Of a stretch of 64,000 nt of DNA, positions 33,687-46,410 are shown piece by piece. Within the stretch, counting starts at the first letter, position 1; every line of letters begins with the position of its first letter. The position numbers and the translations under genes are program-made. The DNA is from Siphonodentalium dalli (Eukaryota > Mollusca > Scaphopoda > Gadilida > Siphonodentaliidae), in contig CP136063.1 of NCBI GenBank assembly GCA_032622095.1, positions 216,397,982 to 216,461,981 on the forward strand, in the 5' to 3' direction. Under the pieces are notes generated by a model. It was not told where the DNA came from. It saw only the letters and a list, made by a program, of their open reading frames with translations, and ran no database searches.

Positions 33687-35094
33687 CTAGATCATGCCAT
33701 GATTCATGAATCTCTACTGAAGCTAGAACGCCGTAGAGATCATATTCCACCTTTACAATTCCCAGGAATATGTTTTAAGTTTTGACCGGGAACATTATAA
33801 AGTAACGCGGGGAATGTACTTCTTTGTTCATACCTGTTGCTTAATGATTTATTCATCGGTAAGTGAAGTTCCCAGCTCGAGATTATATTATTTACGTGAC
33901 TTTTGAGACCCGATTCCGCGATAAATATTTATTTTATTCCCTGTCACGAAAATTATTGTCGTAAGGCCAAAGTAAAAAGATACTAGGTTTCCGCACATCG
34001 ACCGACCCTAAAAATAACCCGCCGACCCTAAACTTTTTATTGATATTTTGAGGAAAAAGTCAAACTTTTCTAAAATTTACTGTTTTTTACCACTAATGCT
34101 CATAAATATTGATGACCTTTAGTGTGCAAAACACATGGTTTCTAACATATCCCTGTGAAAAGTGACTCAGACTCAAAGGCCCCAGGTGTGTAATGGGTTG
34201 TGGATTGATGGCAGATGGGCATACATTTTGCAATTTTAATTTCCTGAGAGTGTATCTCAGACTATCTCCTGCCTGATTTTACAGTGCTTTATGTCTTTGT
34301 TTGGGACTTATGGAACACTATCAACATACATGGTGGGTGTATATATACATGTATAGAGGTTATCACCACATATGTTAGGGGTATAGCTACTGTCTCCAAA
34401 AACCAGGCATGCTCGGTGGATGTACTGTCTACCCCCAGACAATGGGATGTAGTCGTCACAATACAAGTACAGTACAGCATATATAATGGCGGTATTATTG
34501 GTAAAATTCTTATAAAAAGTTAGTGACATCAATTTCCTACCAAGTTTATAGCCAAATTTATGAAAATGTGCTACATGTACATGTCATGTATGTGAATAAT
34601 AAAAAACACACCTAAGCATGAAATTTGATTTTTTTATCAACCTTAAAGTATATTTCCAGTTTCCACTGTGTTGATCAAGTAATACTTTCCCCACAACACG
34701 GGTTGGCATTTTATGTCACTTCGGTCGATGTAGTTCAATATTTCTGCATCTGGATAAAAAATATCGAAATAAAATTAAAAACAAAAATTTCCCTACCTAC
34801 CTACCCTAATTTTTTCGCTCTGTTACCGGAAACATACAATCTTTTTTCTTTGGCCTAAGCGTCATAATGCGAAAGCAATTCTGTAATATCGAGCTGGGAA
34901 CTTCACGTACCGATGAATAAATTATTAAGCCACAGGTACGTACATGTATGGACAAAGAAGTACATTCCCCATGTTATTTTTTTTTACTTTATACGGTTCC
35001 CTGTCAAAACTTTAAAAAAGTTCCCGGGTTTTGTACAGGTGGAATATGATCTCTACGGGCGTCAGCATTAGTATAGATTCATGGCATGATCTAG
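33687..35094. mobile_element. 1.4-kb fold-back element with about 300-bp inverted arms
   Basis: The left arm (33687 to about 34010) and right arm (about 34790-35094) are inverted copies with several indels. Matching pieces from outside in are CTAGATCATGCCATGA, GTAGAGATCATATTCCACCT, GAATGTACTTCTTTGT, TTTATTCATCGGTA, GTGAAGTTCCCAGCTCGA and AGGCCAAAG…AAAAAGAT. The 780-bp middle has short open frames without motif. The arms are perhaps 80-85% alike, so it is old. No target duplication is evident. Confidence 0.85.
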
Positions 35095-36804
35095 TTTATG
35101 TCATGATGACATGTCAATCCTACCACACAGTGGCGCTCTCTATTTGTGGAACTTTTGGGCAAATTGCATGCTGCTTCGGGGAAGGTTGTGCAAACTTACT
35201 GTAATTTCTACATTTCAGTCCGTTTATACCTATTCAAGTTATTTGAAATGTGTTTTGCTGCGTACATGCAATGCATATTCTGAACTGATAGTGTGCCCTT
35301 TTTTTTGGAACTTCTCCGGGTACCAAATTCATTTGTTACAGAGTGTTTATTTTAGCTTAGGCGTGGAATAGGATGCTATTATAAATGAGAAACAAAATTA
35401 TCATTATACGAGGTCACCATTCGTCACTGCGTGCTGAAATTTCAATAACTTTTCCAAGTCTAAAAGACTAAATTGAATCGCGATATGCATATAATATCAT
35501 ATCATTAGCACAAATAGTGCTATCAAGTACCAATCACTGTAGCAGAAGTGTACATGCAATATCCAGTTAATTGAATGAATCATGAGTATAGCCTGTTGAA
35601 ATACTACTGTGTGGCGAGTCACACTCGTCGTCGGGCTATTGAGTCCATGTATGCATGGTGTTATGAACGGTTTGTATTGTGAATGGGTTAAATTATCTGC
35701 TCGTAAACCCTCACAGTAGACAATTTTATACCAGGTTCTATTCAGTATTCAGAAATAGCTCGCAATGGAAATTTGCATGGTACATATTTTGTTAAGATTT
35801 TTTGGTCAAAGGTGGTAGCCGGATATTTGGTTTAAATAACCATCAGTGGCAGTGCTTTGGTTTGTTTTGCCATCAGTCTGTCTGGATCACTTTACGTTTT
35901 ACTTTTACAAACATATTTCAGAGTTAATAAATGGCTGATATATAGAGTCCTGACGAATCTTCCAAAATGAGGACTTAGCCCACCAGATGTACACAAGTAC
36001 AATGAATCTAAATGCCTGACTTAAATAACTAATAGTTGTATTAAATGCTATTTCTAAATCATGTATATGAACCCCATGTTATGTAAACAAACAGTATGTA
36101 TGAGATAACCAAAACACTAATCGCCAGATATACCCCATGCATTAAGTGAACTTTGGTTAGAAATTCCACCAAATTGTTTATAACGTATCATTATAGCGCT
36201 AGCTAACCCTCACCTTTCAAGATATCGGTGTTGAATGAGTCACTGCGAATAAGTCTCTTAAACACATTTCCTCGGTGTTGTTCTTATTGTTCACTCTCTA
36301 TGTGCTGTATATAAACAAACGCTCGACTCACACAATGTGTGTTTTCAGGATAATATGGCATTCATACTATCATACATGTAGTATTATTATACTATTATTG
36401 TATAATATTAGTATATTCTTTACAACATACAGGGTCAGGGTATTATAATTCAGTAACTGGTATTCCTAAATTAGAACCTATAACGAAGGCCATCCATGTC
36501 TTAACCAATAATGTCCAAATGATATGTATGCTTTCAGTAACAGTGCGTGGAACATACCGGTACATTCAATTGTTAATTTGTTATATACCGGTACATGTCC
36601 GTGAAATATAAATACACGGCACCATTGAAACCGGATTTAAACCGGCACATGCGACTTGAGAATATACTTCAAAGTATCAACCTGTGCGGGTACAATTATT
36701 ATTCATCTAATCTAATTGTATATTTACATATCATGGCCTTGGATGGAGTAAGTTTTCGAATAACGTAGTACGTTCTTATCATATTAGCATTCATCGGCAA
36801 ATAT
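35095..36804. other. No gene recognised
   Basis: AT-rich single-copy-looking sequence with CATGTA words. Open frames are short. Nothing could be supported as exon, RNA or repeat. Confidence 0.35.
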
Positions 36805-36828
36805 AGGAGGGCTATTAATAGCCCTCCT
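36805..36828. repeat. Perfect 24-bp palindrome
   Basis: AGGAGGGCTATT is followed at once by its reverse complement. A looser version of the same GGGCTATT/AGCCCT pair occurs in the candidate exon at 31955-32010. Confidence 0.95.
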
Positions 36829-37243
36829 GGATTTTCTAGACCGCCAGCCCTGTATTTAATTGTCAGTGAAATACCAAAGCTCAATATTTATTTTTGGACA
36901 GTACATAGTTATATGTTTTGTAGTTTCTAAATTAATTAATGACACAAACACACACAAAACTGACAACATATTCATTTGGCCTACTTGTTTATATGACCAT
37001 GAATAGCAAATGTGGTGTACTCATTTCATTGCAATACCAAGGACGTCGCGAATGACAGTGAGTTTTGGGTGTATCTCGCCGCTGACATGAGTATACCCAT
37101 TTCCACCAAGCACCCAACACACCCTCAGTTGTGTGTTAATTTTAAATTTGCTCAGCCCCGTCCCAATATAATCGACCTGCCAGCTAGCACTGCATGAAGT
37201 ACCTGGATTCATCCCCGTCAGAGGTTACTATCACAGCAGTTAC

Positions 37244-37469
37244 ATGGCACACTATCCGATTGTACACAGAATGCAATGTACTAATATATCTATTTATAAC
37301 GGAACAATTGAAATTGCAAAATTATCATTTGGTGTTTATATATTCTTTTTATTTTGTGGTTTTCTCGGGGAGGATTATATGGCTTGGGCACTCCATTTGG
37401 TGGATGCACTTAGCATATTCATATGGGCACCATCCCTTGCATGGGCGAGACCCAACATCCTGAATCCAG
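37244..37469 (+). CDS. Weak candidate: hydrophobic ORF ending at a splice donor
   Basis: From ATG 37244 the frame runs through IEIAKLSFGVYIFFLFCGFL, GEDYMAWALHLVDALSIFIW and APSLAWARPNILNP to a good donor (AATCCAG|GTAATT). It has two hydrophobic stretches. It lies next to a MITE and lacks any recognised motif, so it may be a chance frame in T-rich DNA. Confidence 0.2.
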
Positions 37470-37623
37470 GTAATTATATTCACACCCTCCTTAAGGACGT
37501 AGTGACATGCCTGGTGTTGGGTTGACTCTCCCCCTCCTCAACATTGATAAAATGTTCAAGCTAGAAAATCATGCCAACACAACTTTTATAGTTAGAGCAT
37601 ATTACACCACAATTACCCGCATA

Positions 37624-38207
37624 GGTTGAAATTGTTCTCAATTATTTGTATGTATGCCCAACCAGTTATTATACCGGTATATTTGGGAATAAGTTGTTTT
37701 TAGACCAACTGGCAACAGCAGAATATTTTTTGTCAAACTTTTGGTCTGAAAGTGTCCATTATTTGGGAATTTTCCAACATTAGGGGGTGTGGGGTTCGAC
37801 ATTTCCAACAGTTGAAAGTTTGAGACACCAGATGAACATTTTCAAACCAAGGGCGGGGCTTTGTGAGATTTGTCTGGTTCTATGGGGGGGGGGGTAATTG
37901 GAAATTCCAAGGTGGACGTCACCAATGGAGACCCTCTGGCCAGGTCCCTGTCCCTCCCAAACCCCTTGCGGGTGGGTTAATACTTTGGCTTGGATTCCCC
38001 CCCAAACAGGTTCAGGTCCCTCAAGAATTCCAACTGCTAGAATTTTTCAACCTGGCACCCTGTATAGTTGGAAATGTTCCAACTGATAGCCCTTCATTTA
38101 CAATCTAATTATTTTACCGACCATTGGAAAATATTTGTTGGTCTAAAAAACGTTCACTCTTCATTAAATTCAGGTTGAAAAATTAAACTATGAGAACAAT
38201 TTCAACC
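37624..38207. mobile_element. 584-bp MITE, TA-flanked
   Basis: GGTTGAAATTGTTCTCA (37624-37640) and its exact complement (38191-38207) bound the element, with TA on both sides (37622-37623, 38208-38209). A second inner pair is TTTTTAGACCAAC (about 37696) and GTTGGTCTAAAAA (38137-38149). The interior is GC- and C-rich around 37860-38000. Open frames there are artefacts. Confidence 0.85.
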
Positions 38208-38775
38208 TATATTATGTCTCAAATTGCCAATGAAGGCATGAAATGTTACTTTGTTTTATTATTTCCAACGTATGCTAATCATCAGAATTCAATTGACATG
38301 TTTGTATTCAGTCCGTGATAGCACGTGCGATCGACTGTCAACAAAAGCATGTGACCCGCTATTGACAACGGAAGTAGGTCGAAACAAATTAAATGTTTAC
38401 ACAAAAAGACAAATTTAACTTTTGTGGGGGTCTGGGAGTTGAAAAATCAATAATTTGTTAATATTTTACAGTGCTTAGTTTGGGTGTATTTTATTCTGTT
38501 TTGTATTAGCAGCAGCCGATCTGCAACTTGACATATTTTGTTGACCTACTTTCCGCCGATGCGTTTCCACTGTCCGTCAGAAAAATAGAATTAAATCGGA
38601 AATTACCATCAGAACTCGCCATAAATTGCACATGATCTCCAACACATATTCATTCTCAAGAATCAACATGATTTTGGGAGATCAAGTGCATCTGTCGCTT
38701 TCGCCACGACGATAAACAGCAATTGACCCGTTACTGCCTGTGACCCGTTACTACCCGAATGACTGTAACGTAAAC

Positions 38776-38783
38776 AAAAGCCG
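38776..38783. repeat. Possible LINE target-site duplication, left copy
   Basis: AAAAGCCG here abuts the A/T-rich tail of the LINE and recurs at 47953-47960 just beyond its 5' end, in direct orientation. Eight bases is short enough to be chance, but both lie where expected. Confidence 0.5.
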
Positions 38784-38886
38784 TATTTTATTTTATTATT
38801 TATTTTGAATCAGGCATAAAGCGCCCATATATTATATCACAATTTAGCATACATATGTAACATTATAATAGAGATTATATTAAAGA

Positions 38887-39462
38887 TTACATATAAAGTA
38901 GATTATTCCAATGACGAAATAGGTATGAGCTGAATAACAAATCAGAATTATAAATGGCATATAGTATCTTATTTGTAGAATTAGACGTTCTCTCTCGGAA
39001 CCCATACACACCCTTGCGCACTAACACTGAAATCGAACACATTCTGTCATTCACAAACATTCCACTGGCACTGCACGCTCTTTCATATCCCATTAACTTC
39101 CTATATGCATTATTAAAACATACTGTTAACTTATTAAAACAACGTTTGGTGTAATTCACCCAAAGGTGAGCACAGTATAGAGGAGATACAAACATGTGAA
39201 ATAAGTACATTTTAACATGAGAAGAACATTTGTAGAATTTCCTGATCAGAATATTTGACCGGGAACAAATTGATCTGTATTGGCGCATTATATCATTGTC
39301 ATCAGAAAGATCGCTGTTGAGAATATGTCCCAGATATTTGAAGGTGGAAACGAATTTCATTTCATTTCCTACCAGAAAGAGTTTCGGAAATGTCCTAATG
39401 GGTAGGGATTTTTGGGATAAAGGGCATCCCCTGGTTCTTCTTTGCATTGTATGCCAAATCAA
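38887..39462 (-). pseudogene. LINE ORF2, C-terminal domain after RT
   Basis: The frame covers VGNEMKFVSTFKYLGHIL, DDNDIMRQYRSICSRSNILI, KMYLFHMFVSPLYCAHLWVN, NAYRKLMGYERACSASGMFV and a stop at 38887. F-KYLGH, RQ-R, LF--Y-LYCA-LW and R-LMG-(R)-SAS-MF are the usual landmarks of this region in CR1-type elements. It overlaps the RT frame over 39395-39462 in a different register, marking a single frameshift near 39400-39430. The first dozen codons are out-of-frame read-in. Confidence 0.8.
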
Positions 39463-40831
39463 TATTAAATGCTTCTTCTTCGCATATTCTCAACAGACGT
39501 CTCAATCCCTCTAACGAGGGGGCAATAAGGCACATATCATCAGCATAACATAAATGATTGATGGTCTCCCCACCAACAACACAACCGACATTGCATGCAT
39601 TCAGTCTCTCGCTGATCGAGTTTGTATATACATTGAATAAGTAGGGACTCAAAATACTGCCTAGTCTTACGCCACTATTAGGTTTGAAGCCAGTTGAGAA
39701 ACATTGTCCCCAGCGCACGTTATATGTTTGGTTATGAAACCAATCATTAAGAATTCTGGTGAGTTCAGGTGGTACATATCTCTGATCCAGGATTTCCAGC
39801 AGCGTTTTGTGGTTTACCCGATCAAACGCCTTGCTATCGTCAAGAAAACACACGAAAACTGGTGTGTCTTTGGAAATATAATGTCGAATTACCTCCTTTA
39901 ATGCAAACACACATCCATCTGTTGAATGGCCTTTCTTAAAACCAAACTGATTGGCTGTTGTATATAAACAATCAGAACACTTGGTGAGTAGAATCATTTC
40001 CAGCACCTTTGAGATTGTAGATGACAATGCAATTGGGCGATAGTTTTCTTTGTCGGAAATATTACCTGTTTTGTTTTTCAGTACAGGTACCAGAGTCACT
40101 TTCAGCATATCTGGTGGAAGGTGACCATGTTTCAACATCGCGTTGAATAACAACTGTAGGCAGCCTTTAATATAATCATCGCACAGTTTTAGATGAAATG
40201 CCGTGATATCGTCTGACCCTGCAGATTTTCCTGATTTTAATTTTCCGAAAGCATCTGTAACATCTTGTTGGGAGATGTGTATATCTGAGCATTCAACAGT
40301 CTTGTGAATATTACTAATCTGTGTTATATCTTCTTTGCTTTTACTAAATATATCTCGGTAGTGTTTACTCCACATTTTGCAAATGTCTTCTTCGCTGTTT
40401 GCCCCACCAACAGAGCAGGCATTCCCGGGTGAGTTTCCTTTTGAAACAGATCTCCAAAATTCTCCATAATTTTTACTGTCAAAACAGTGTGCAATTTCAT
40501 CTGCTTTCATTTGTTCGGCATTCGTCTTGCATTTCCTCAAAGCGTATTTGAACTCGGCCCGACTTCGACACATACTGTTGTAACTGTTCCCCTGCCTAGG
40601 TTTTCCATGTTGAACCCACAAAGCAAAGGTATCTCTGGCTTTGTCGTGTAGCCGTTTGACATTCGAGTTCCAACCAGGAATCGGAGAATATATATTGTTG
40701 GAACTTGCCTGAGTTGTCAGACATTTGGAAGCAGACACTGTCAACGCCTGTGCAATTTGATCATATATCTGATCAATGGCTGAGTTGTAGTCAGTAATCT
40801 GACAGATGATGGCCCTCTGATAATGTCTCAA
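39395..40831 (-). pseudogene. LINE ORF2, reverse transcriptase
   Basis: The frame has 478 codons. Residues 195-215 carry KLKSGKSAGSDDITAFHLK, 263-271 NYRPIALSS, 295-304 QFGFKKGHST, 327-340 CFLDDSKAFDRVNH (first catalytic Asp present), 387-396 GVRLGSILSP and 428-433 CYADDM, the intact catalytic pair. FLDD and GVRL carry changes at usually conserved neighbours (FLDA, GVRQ). The protein would make cDNA from the element's RNA. It is broken from the endonuclease by a frameshift near 40800-40831 and from its C-terminal domain near 39420. Confidence 0.9.
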
Positions 40832-41720
40832 GATTAATTTGTCTCAGTAAACGCCCCGTCATCGAATGATAGTTGTGTTTCTGCTCTGCGTTTGCATGTT
40901 TCCAGTTTATTCTTGTTTTTGAGTTAGAATATTTAATCGAAGTACACTCGGGAATACGATCCGTTCTCAAAGTTACATTCAATGGGAAATGATCTGATGC
41001 CACATAATCGTGGATAACATCCATTGTAACGATTGTGGAGTCAATAGAGGAGGTACACAGGCAGTGATCCAACCATGATACGGAACCACGAGCTTCACTA
41101 AAGAACGTGAAAGTATTAGAATTTGGTCCTAAGAAGTTTATATCTGATATAATTAAAGATGTATCCTCACAAAATTTTGATAGCTCTCTCATATTACCGT
41201 TTTTGCGAATTGCGCACGCATTGAAGTCGCCGAGGACGATAACATTATTTGTATCTGCTTCTTGAATTATGGCGTTGATTTTACCAAGGTAGTCAATGAA
41301 TAGTTCCGCATTACTTACTTCGTCGGTTGGCAGATACACACAGAGTACTAGAAGTGAATTAGCTGACCATTTTAATTCCAGTCCGACTATTCTCGGGAAA
41401 TTGTATGTGACGAAGCATGCTTTGTCAGCAAATGACTTCCTCCAGAGTATTGCTGTCCCGCCATATGGGCGACAAGCTAAAATTTCTCTTTCAGAGTCGA
41501 CAGCAGACACTCCACCTCCTTCGAAATCACTGTGCATAGTTCGTAGTGTATGTAGTTCAGACTTCAAAAGCCAATGCTCTTGTAGCAGTAAAATATCACA
41601 GTTTGTACATAGATCTTTCACAACATCACTAGATGACTTTATTGAACGACAGTTATATGAGTTTATTCTTAAATTCTCCATAATACTTTTTAAATTATTT
41701 CCAACCTTGCGCGGTGTCAA
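40791..41720 (-). pseudogene. LINE ORF2, AP-type endonuclease
   Basis: This is the N-terminal, APE-like endonuclease that nicks target DNA. Counting from the first Met of the open frame, it has SYNCRSI (Asn23), LLLQEHW (Glu48), GGTAILW (87-93), LGDFNA (163-168), SWLDHCL (215-221) and SDHFPL (242-247), so every catalytic residue is kept. The real start is probably Met15 (about 41678), which leaves a gap of some 16 bases after the ORF1 stop. The frame runs out at 40791 in a frameshift, while the RT frame opens at 40831. Confidence 0.88.
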
Positions 41721-42290
41721 ATTCGGTGTTTCTCCAGGAATTTCTTCTATCGAAAAATTGTCGAATTAAGGTATTCTCTGGCCATAGAGATGCGTCCATG
41801 ACTGCTTGCATCACATCACGGTCACCAAGTTCCAATTTAAATGATGAATAAGTGTCATACCTCGATACCAGTTTGACACATTTCTGAACACATGTGTTAA
41901 AGGTGTCGTTTACATAACTTGCAACTTCCCCTTCCGTCGTTTCAGGCGCCAATCGTGAGACGAATATCAACGCCGGACGAGTAGTCTTCACTGTTTTTAG
42001 GGTCGAATCCTTAGACGTTCCAATAAGCGGTGGCTTTTTGTTCTTTTTGCGCCTCACGGTTCGGAATTCGTCGTCTCTTTCTGTGGCCATTGATTCCACC
42101 ATCTCGGCATATGATGGAATGTACCCAGATGTCTGTATTCTCTTATTTTCAATACTCCTACGCGTTTCGTCGATCATTGCTGGCATATTTGGTATCCTTA
42201 GCTTATTTGAATCCTTTGGACGCACATCACCCGGTGCTGAATTATCTGGTCGAACAATGACAGGAATAGGCCTCTTGGCAAATGTTATTA
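41695..42290 (-). pseudogene. LINE ORF1, C-terminal part
   Basis: The frame is open from the insertion edge (…TFAKRPIPVIVRPDNSAPGD) through a Met at 42225 to a stop at 41695. It contains PALIFVSRLAPETTEGEVAS, CVKLVSRYDTYSSFKLELGD and LWPENTLIRQFF, an RRM-like nucleic-acid-binding fold typical of ORF1 in this group, which packages the RNA. It is cut off from its N-terminal half by the composite insertion; the two halves lie 4.7 kb apart. Confidence 0.85.
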
Positions 42291-45200
42291 TACTTCCATG
42301 GTGTAACCAAGGAAGTATATTGTTTTTCTATTGGGGCCGTTTTCCGTTTTATTGAAAATACTCAGAAACTAATTTGAGGAGGACCGTGAAATCTCTAGGG
42401 AACGTAGGCATCTGAGGGATACTGAAAATGAAGGTATCGCGATGTCGCCAGAACGCTTCGCCACGGAATGAAATTAATTTATTTTTCACTATTATTATTA
42501 TTATAATACTCCACACTTTTATAATCACTTTATTTCGGAAAGTATGAGCAGTAGAAAACTAAAAGTTGGTAAGTATGTTGGGGCAAATGAGTGTTATGCC
42601 TTAGTCGCATAACGAATATTGTCCGCGCTTTCTTCGCAGAGTTATCTCCCCTTATACGAAAACATGTCATTTTATTATCTCGGAAATTATAAGTAGCAGA
42701 GCATAGAAAATTGGACCGTATGCGCATTCCATGAGTGAAGTTGATCATACAGCAAAACGAAATTTTAAAATCCGACTAGAAACACCAGAGTTGTTGGTTG
42801 GTCCTGGAAATTCGCATTTTTGCGCTGATCTGCTAACGACCGCAACTCCTCTGAAAGTATCCGACATTAAAAGCCGTATCACACGCTGGTGTGACCGGAA
42901 TAAAGAGCGCATGTGGTGCGCCAAAATCTGCCAGGTTCGGTTCAGTATTGTGGGTTTGGGGAGGGGGTGGTCCCAGGTCCCAAATGTTTTTGGTCTCAGA
43001 ATCAGATGAAACTTGGAATATAACATATACCGTACAAGCTGATTAGGAAACTGAAAACAGAGCGTTAATCCGTTGGAAAATGTCGGAGATTTGGTCCCTC
43101 AAAGTTTAAAATTGGGCACATATGCTTGTCAATTTCAAAATGTTATTCGTCTCTGAATCCGATGAAATCTATACCATTGCATCTCTGAGAGCAGCAGATC
43201 ACAAAACTGAAAACAGATTTAAAATCCGTTGGTAAATAACGAAGTTACGGGCCCTCAAAGTTCGCATTTTGAGCCGGGGTTGACAATGTGTTTATCCCGT
43301 CACACTGTTTCGAGGTAGGGGAGGGGTCACTCCCATACACTCCCATACACACTCACATACACACTGAAATACAAAAGCCAGGATAACATATGGTCACACA
43401 ACTGAACATTTTGTATTACTAAACTGCGATTCTTTCATCTCAATATTTTCTCTATTATTATACTTCCATGGTGTAACCAAGGAAATATTGTTATTCTATT
43501 GGGGCCGTTTTCCGTTTTATTGAAAATACTCAGAAACTAATTGGAGGAGGACCGTGAAATCTCTAGGGAACGTAGGCATCTGAGGGATACTGAAAATGAA
43601 GGTATCGCGATGTCGCCAGAACACTTCGCCACGGAATGAAATTAAAAAAATTAATATTTTTCACTATTATTATTATTAAAATACTCCACACTTTTATAAT
43701 CACTTTATTTCGGAAAGTATGAGCAGTAGAAAACTAAAAGTTGGTAAGTATGTTGGGGCAAATGAGTTTTATGCCTTAGTCGCATAACGAATATTGTCCG
43801 CGCTTTCTTCGCAGAGTTATCTCCCCTTATACGAAAACATGTCATTTTATTATCTCGGAAATTATAAGGAGCAGAGCATAGAAAATTGGACCGTATGCAC
43901 AACTCGATATGCCCTACAGACCAACGGCATCAAAACTTGTGTCCGAGCTTTTCCTGAGGAGTTACCGCCCATAAATAGGCAAACCTCAAATTGGTTGTAC
44001 TCAGCTGTTCTTTTGTATAATTGTAGATAACCGAATTCGGTTTTCGCAGTCCTCTTGGTAGTTGTCAGTTCATTGCGAAAACAAAAACTGGACAGGGTCA
44101 GTCATATATTTTTACATTGGGGTAGGGGCAAATTTTTCGAAAAACAAAATTCTTAACGAAAGTAGTCTATTAAGGTATGCGCATTCCATGAGTGAAGTTG
44201 ATCATACAGCAAAACGAAATTTTAAAATCCGATTAGAAACACCAGAGTTGTTGGTCCTGGAAATTCGCATTTTTGCGCTGATCTGCTAACGACCGCAACT
44301 CCTCTGAAAGTATCCGGCAGTAAAAGCCGTATCACACGCTGGTGTGACCGGAATAAAGAGCGCATGTGGTGCGCCAAAATCTGCCAGGTTCGGTTCAGTA
44401 TTGTGGGTTTGGGGAGGGGGTGGTCACAGGTCCCAAATGTTTTTGGTCTCAGAATCAGATGAAACTTGGAATATAACATATACCGTACAAGCTGATTAGG
44501 AAACTGAAAACAGAGCGTTAATCCGTTGGAAAATGTCGGAGATTTGGTCCCTCAAAGTTTAAAATTGGGCACATATGCTTGTCAATTTCAAAATGTTATT
44601 CGTCTCTGAATCCGATGAAATCCATACCATTCAATCTCCGAGAGCAGCAGATCACAAAACTGAAAACAGTTTTAAAATCCGTTGGTAAATAACGAAGTTA
44701 CGGGCCCTCAAAGTTCGCATTTTGAGCAGGGGTTGACCATGTGTTTATCCCGTCACACAGTTTCGAGGCAGGGGAGGGTCACTCCCATACACACTCCCAT
44801 ACACACTGAAATACAAAAGCCAGGATAACATATGGTCACACAACTGAACATTTTGTATTACTAAACTGCGATTCTTTCATCTCAATATTTTCTCTATTAT
44901 TATACGTCCATGGTGTAACCAAGGAAGTATATTGTTTTTCTATTGGGGCCGTTTTCCGTTTTATTGAAAATACTCAGAAACTAATTGGAGGAGGACCGTG
45001 AAATCTCTAGGGAACGTAGGCATCTGAAGGATACTGAAAATGAAGGTATCGCGATGTCGCCAGAACGCTTCGCCACGGAATGAAATTTTTTTTTTTTTAA
45101 TTTTTCACTATTATTATTATTAAAATACTCCACACTTTTATAATCACTTTATTTCGGAAAGTATGAGCAGTAGAAAACTAAAAGTTGGTAAGTATGTTGG

Positions 45201-45417
45201 GGCAAATGAGTTTTATGCCTTAGTCGCATAACGAATATTGTCCGCGCTTTCTTCGCAGAGTTATCTCCCCTTATACGAAAACATGTCATTTTATTATCTC
45301 GGAAATTATAAGGAGCAGAGCATAGAAAATTGGACCGTATGCACAACTCGATATGCCCTACAGACCAACGGCATCAAAACTTGTGTCCGAGCTTTTCCTG
45401 AGGAGATACCGCCCATA
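42287..45417. repeat. 1.44-kb tandem repeat: one deleted, one full and one partial copy
   Basis: The start word TACTTCCATGGTGTAACCAA occurs at 42291, 43461 and 44903 (TACGTCC in the last). Copy 1 is 1170 bp, copy 2 1442 bp; copy 3 stops at 45417. Copy 1 lacks about 272 bp, from 43898 to 44173 of copy 2, between two GTATGC-words. Each copy starts with an imperfect hairpin (CTTCCATGG-tgtaa-CCAAGGAAG). Open frames recur in register in the copies but hold no motif and carry no sign of selection. Copies are over 97% alike by eye. Confidence 0.9.
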
Positions 45418-45599
45418 ACAATGGACACACTATACACCAGGATGAATAAACCAATGTTTTTTGTTTTGTTTTTTGTTTTATAATTACAGAGCTCAAAATT
45501 TTGTATGCATATTCCGAATTGGACGATAGATTCGGACTCGAATATACCGCTGAAAAATGTTTTTACCCAGTACTTTCCGCGTTACGGGGTACAGAAATA

Positions 45600-46410
45600 T
45601 TGCGACTACTTTTCCCGCCAAATCCAAACCGGCTGGTTAAAGTGCAAGATAATGTCGTAGCATGTACCTTGACATACTTTATGTACGTCCCAGAAGTTTG
45701 ACGGCTATACTATAAATGTAACATGCCCAACGGAGAATGCGTGTCAGTGTGGGTTGAGACTTTAGGAAAATTCCACGAAAATTGCAAAGGGGGAAAATTC
45801 AAACATCGAGATATTTTTTTTTAACGAGTACATCTGATGGCTAGTGTTCACGCGCATCCAGAGGGCGATTTTCTCATTTTCAGATGGAACGGTTTACTCG
45901 TGACAACGCTATATATCATAAATATGTATACTTCTGTAGTCTATCACTAGCCGATTTTTAGCCCCAAATCCAAACGGGCTAATGTAGGAGCGAGTTTAAT
46001 GCGGTGGTACGTAAGCCGGTATACTGTAGGTATGCCTCCAAAATTTGACCTCTCTAATATAAACGCAACCTGCTCAAGTGAGTGTTTGTGTCGGGTGGGT
46101 TCAGATTTGGCAAATTCCGCCGAAGATCAAATGGGGAAAATTACTCCGAAAATCATATATTGAGATAAAAACTTTTCGCTGAGTGGATGTGATAAGTAGT
46201 ATCTAAACGCAAGATTAGTACACTTTTTAATGATTTATATTGAGCGGTTTAACCCTGGTAGCGTATAACGTTGATATATATTACTCAAATTCAAACCCTC
46301 TATTCATGACGCAAATTCAAACGGACTTATCAAGAAGCAAGGCAAATGCATGAATATGCTCACCGATATACTATATAGGTATGTCCGCTCTACTGTAAAG
46401 GTAACCTATT
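45600..46410. repeat. 347-bp family A units inside the insertion
   Basis: The landmark ACATGCCCAACGGAGAATG (45722) and CCTGCTCAAGTGAGTG (46069) are 348 bp apart, with the same word order as at 1500-2830 (GTACGTCCCAGAAGTTTGAC, GGTTTACTCGTGACAACGCT, GGTATGCCTCCAAAATTTGA). A third, partial unit ends near 46410. Confidence 0.85.

Noticed and set aside
42731-44479. Open frames repeated in each 1.44-kb unit (both strands)
   Set aside because: They persist only because the units are nearly identical. There are no motifs, and opposite strands are equally open.
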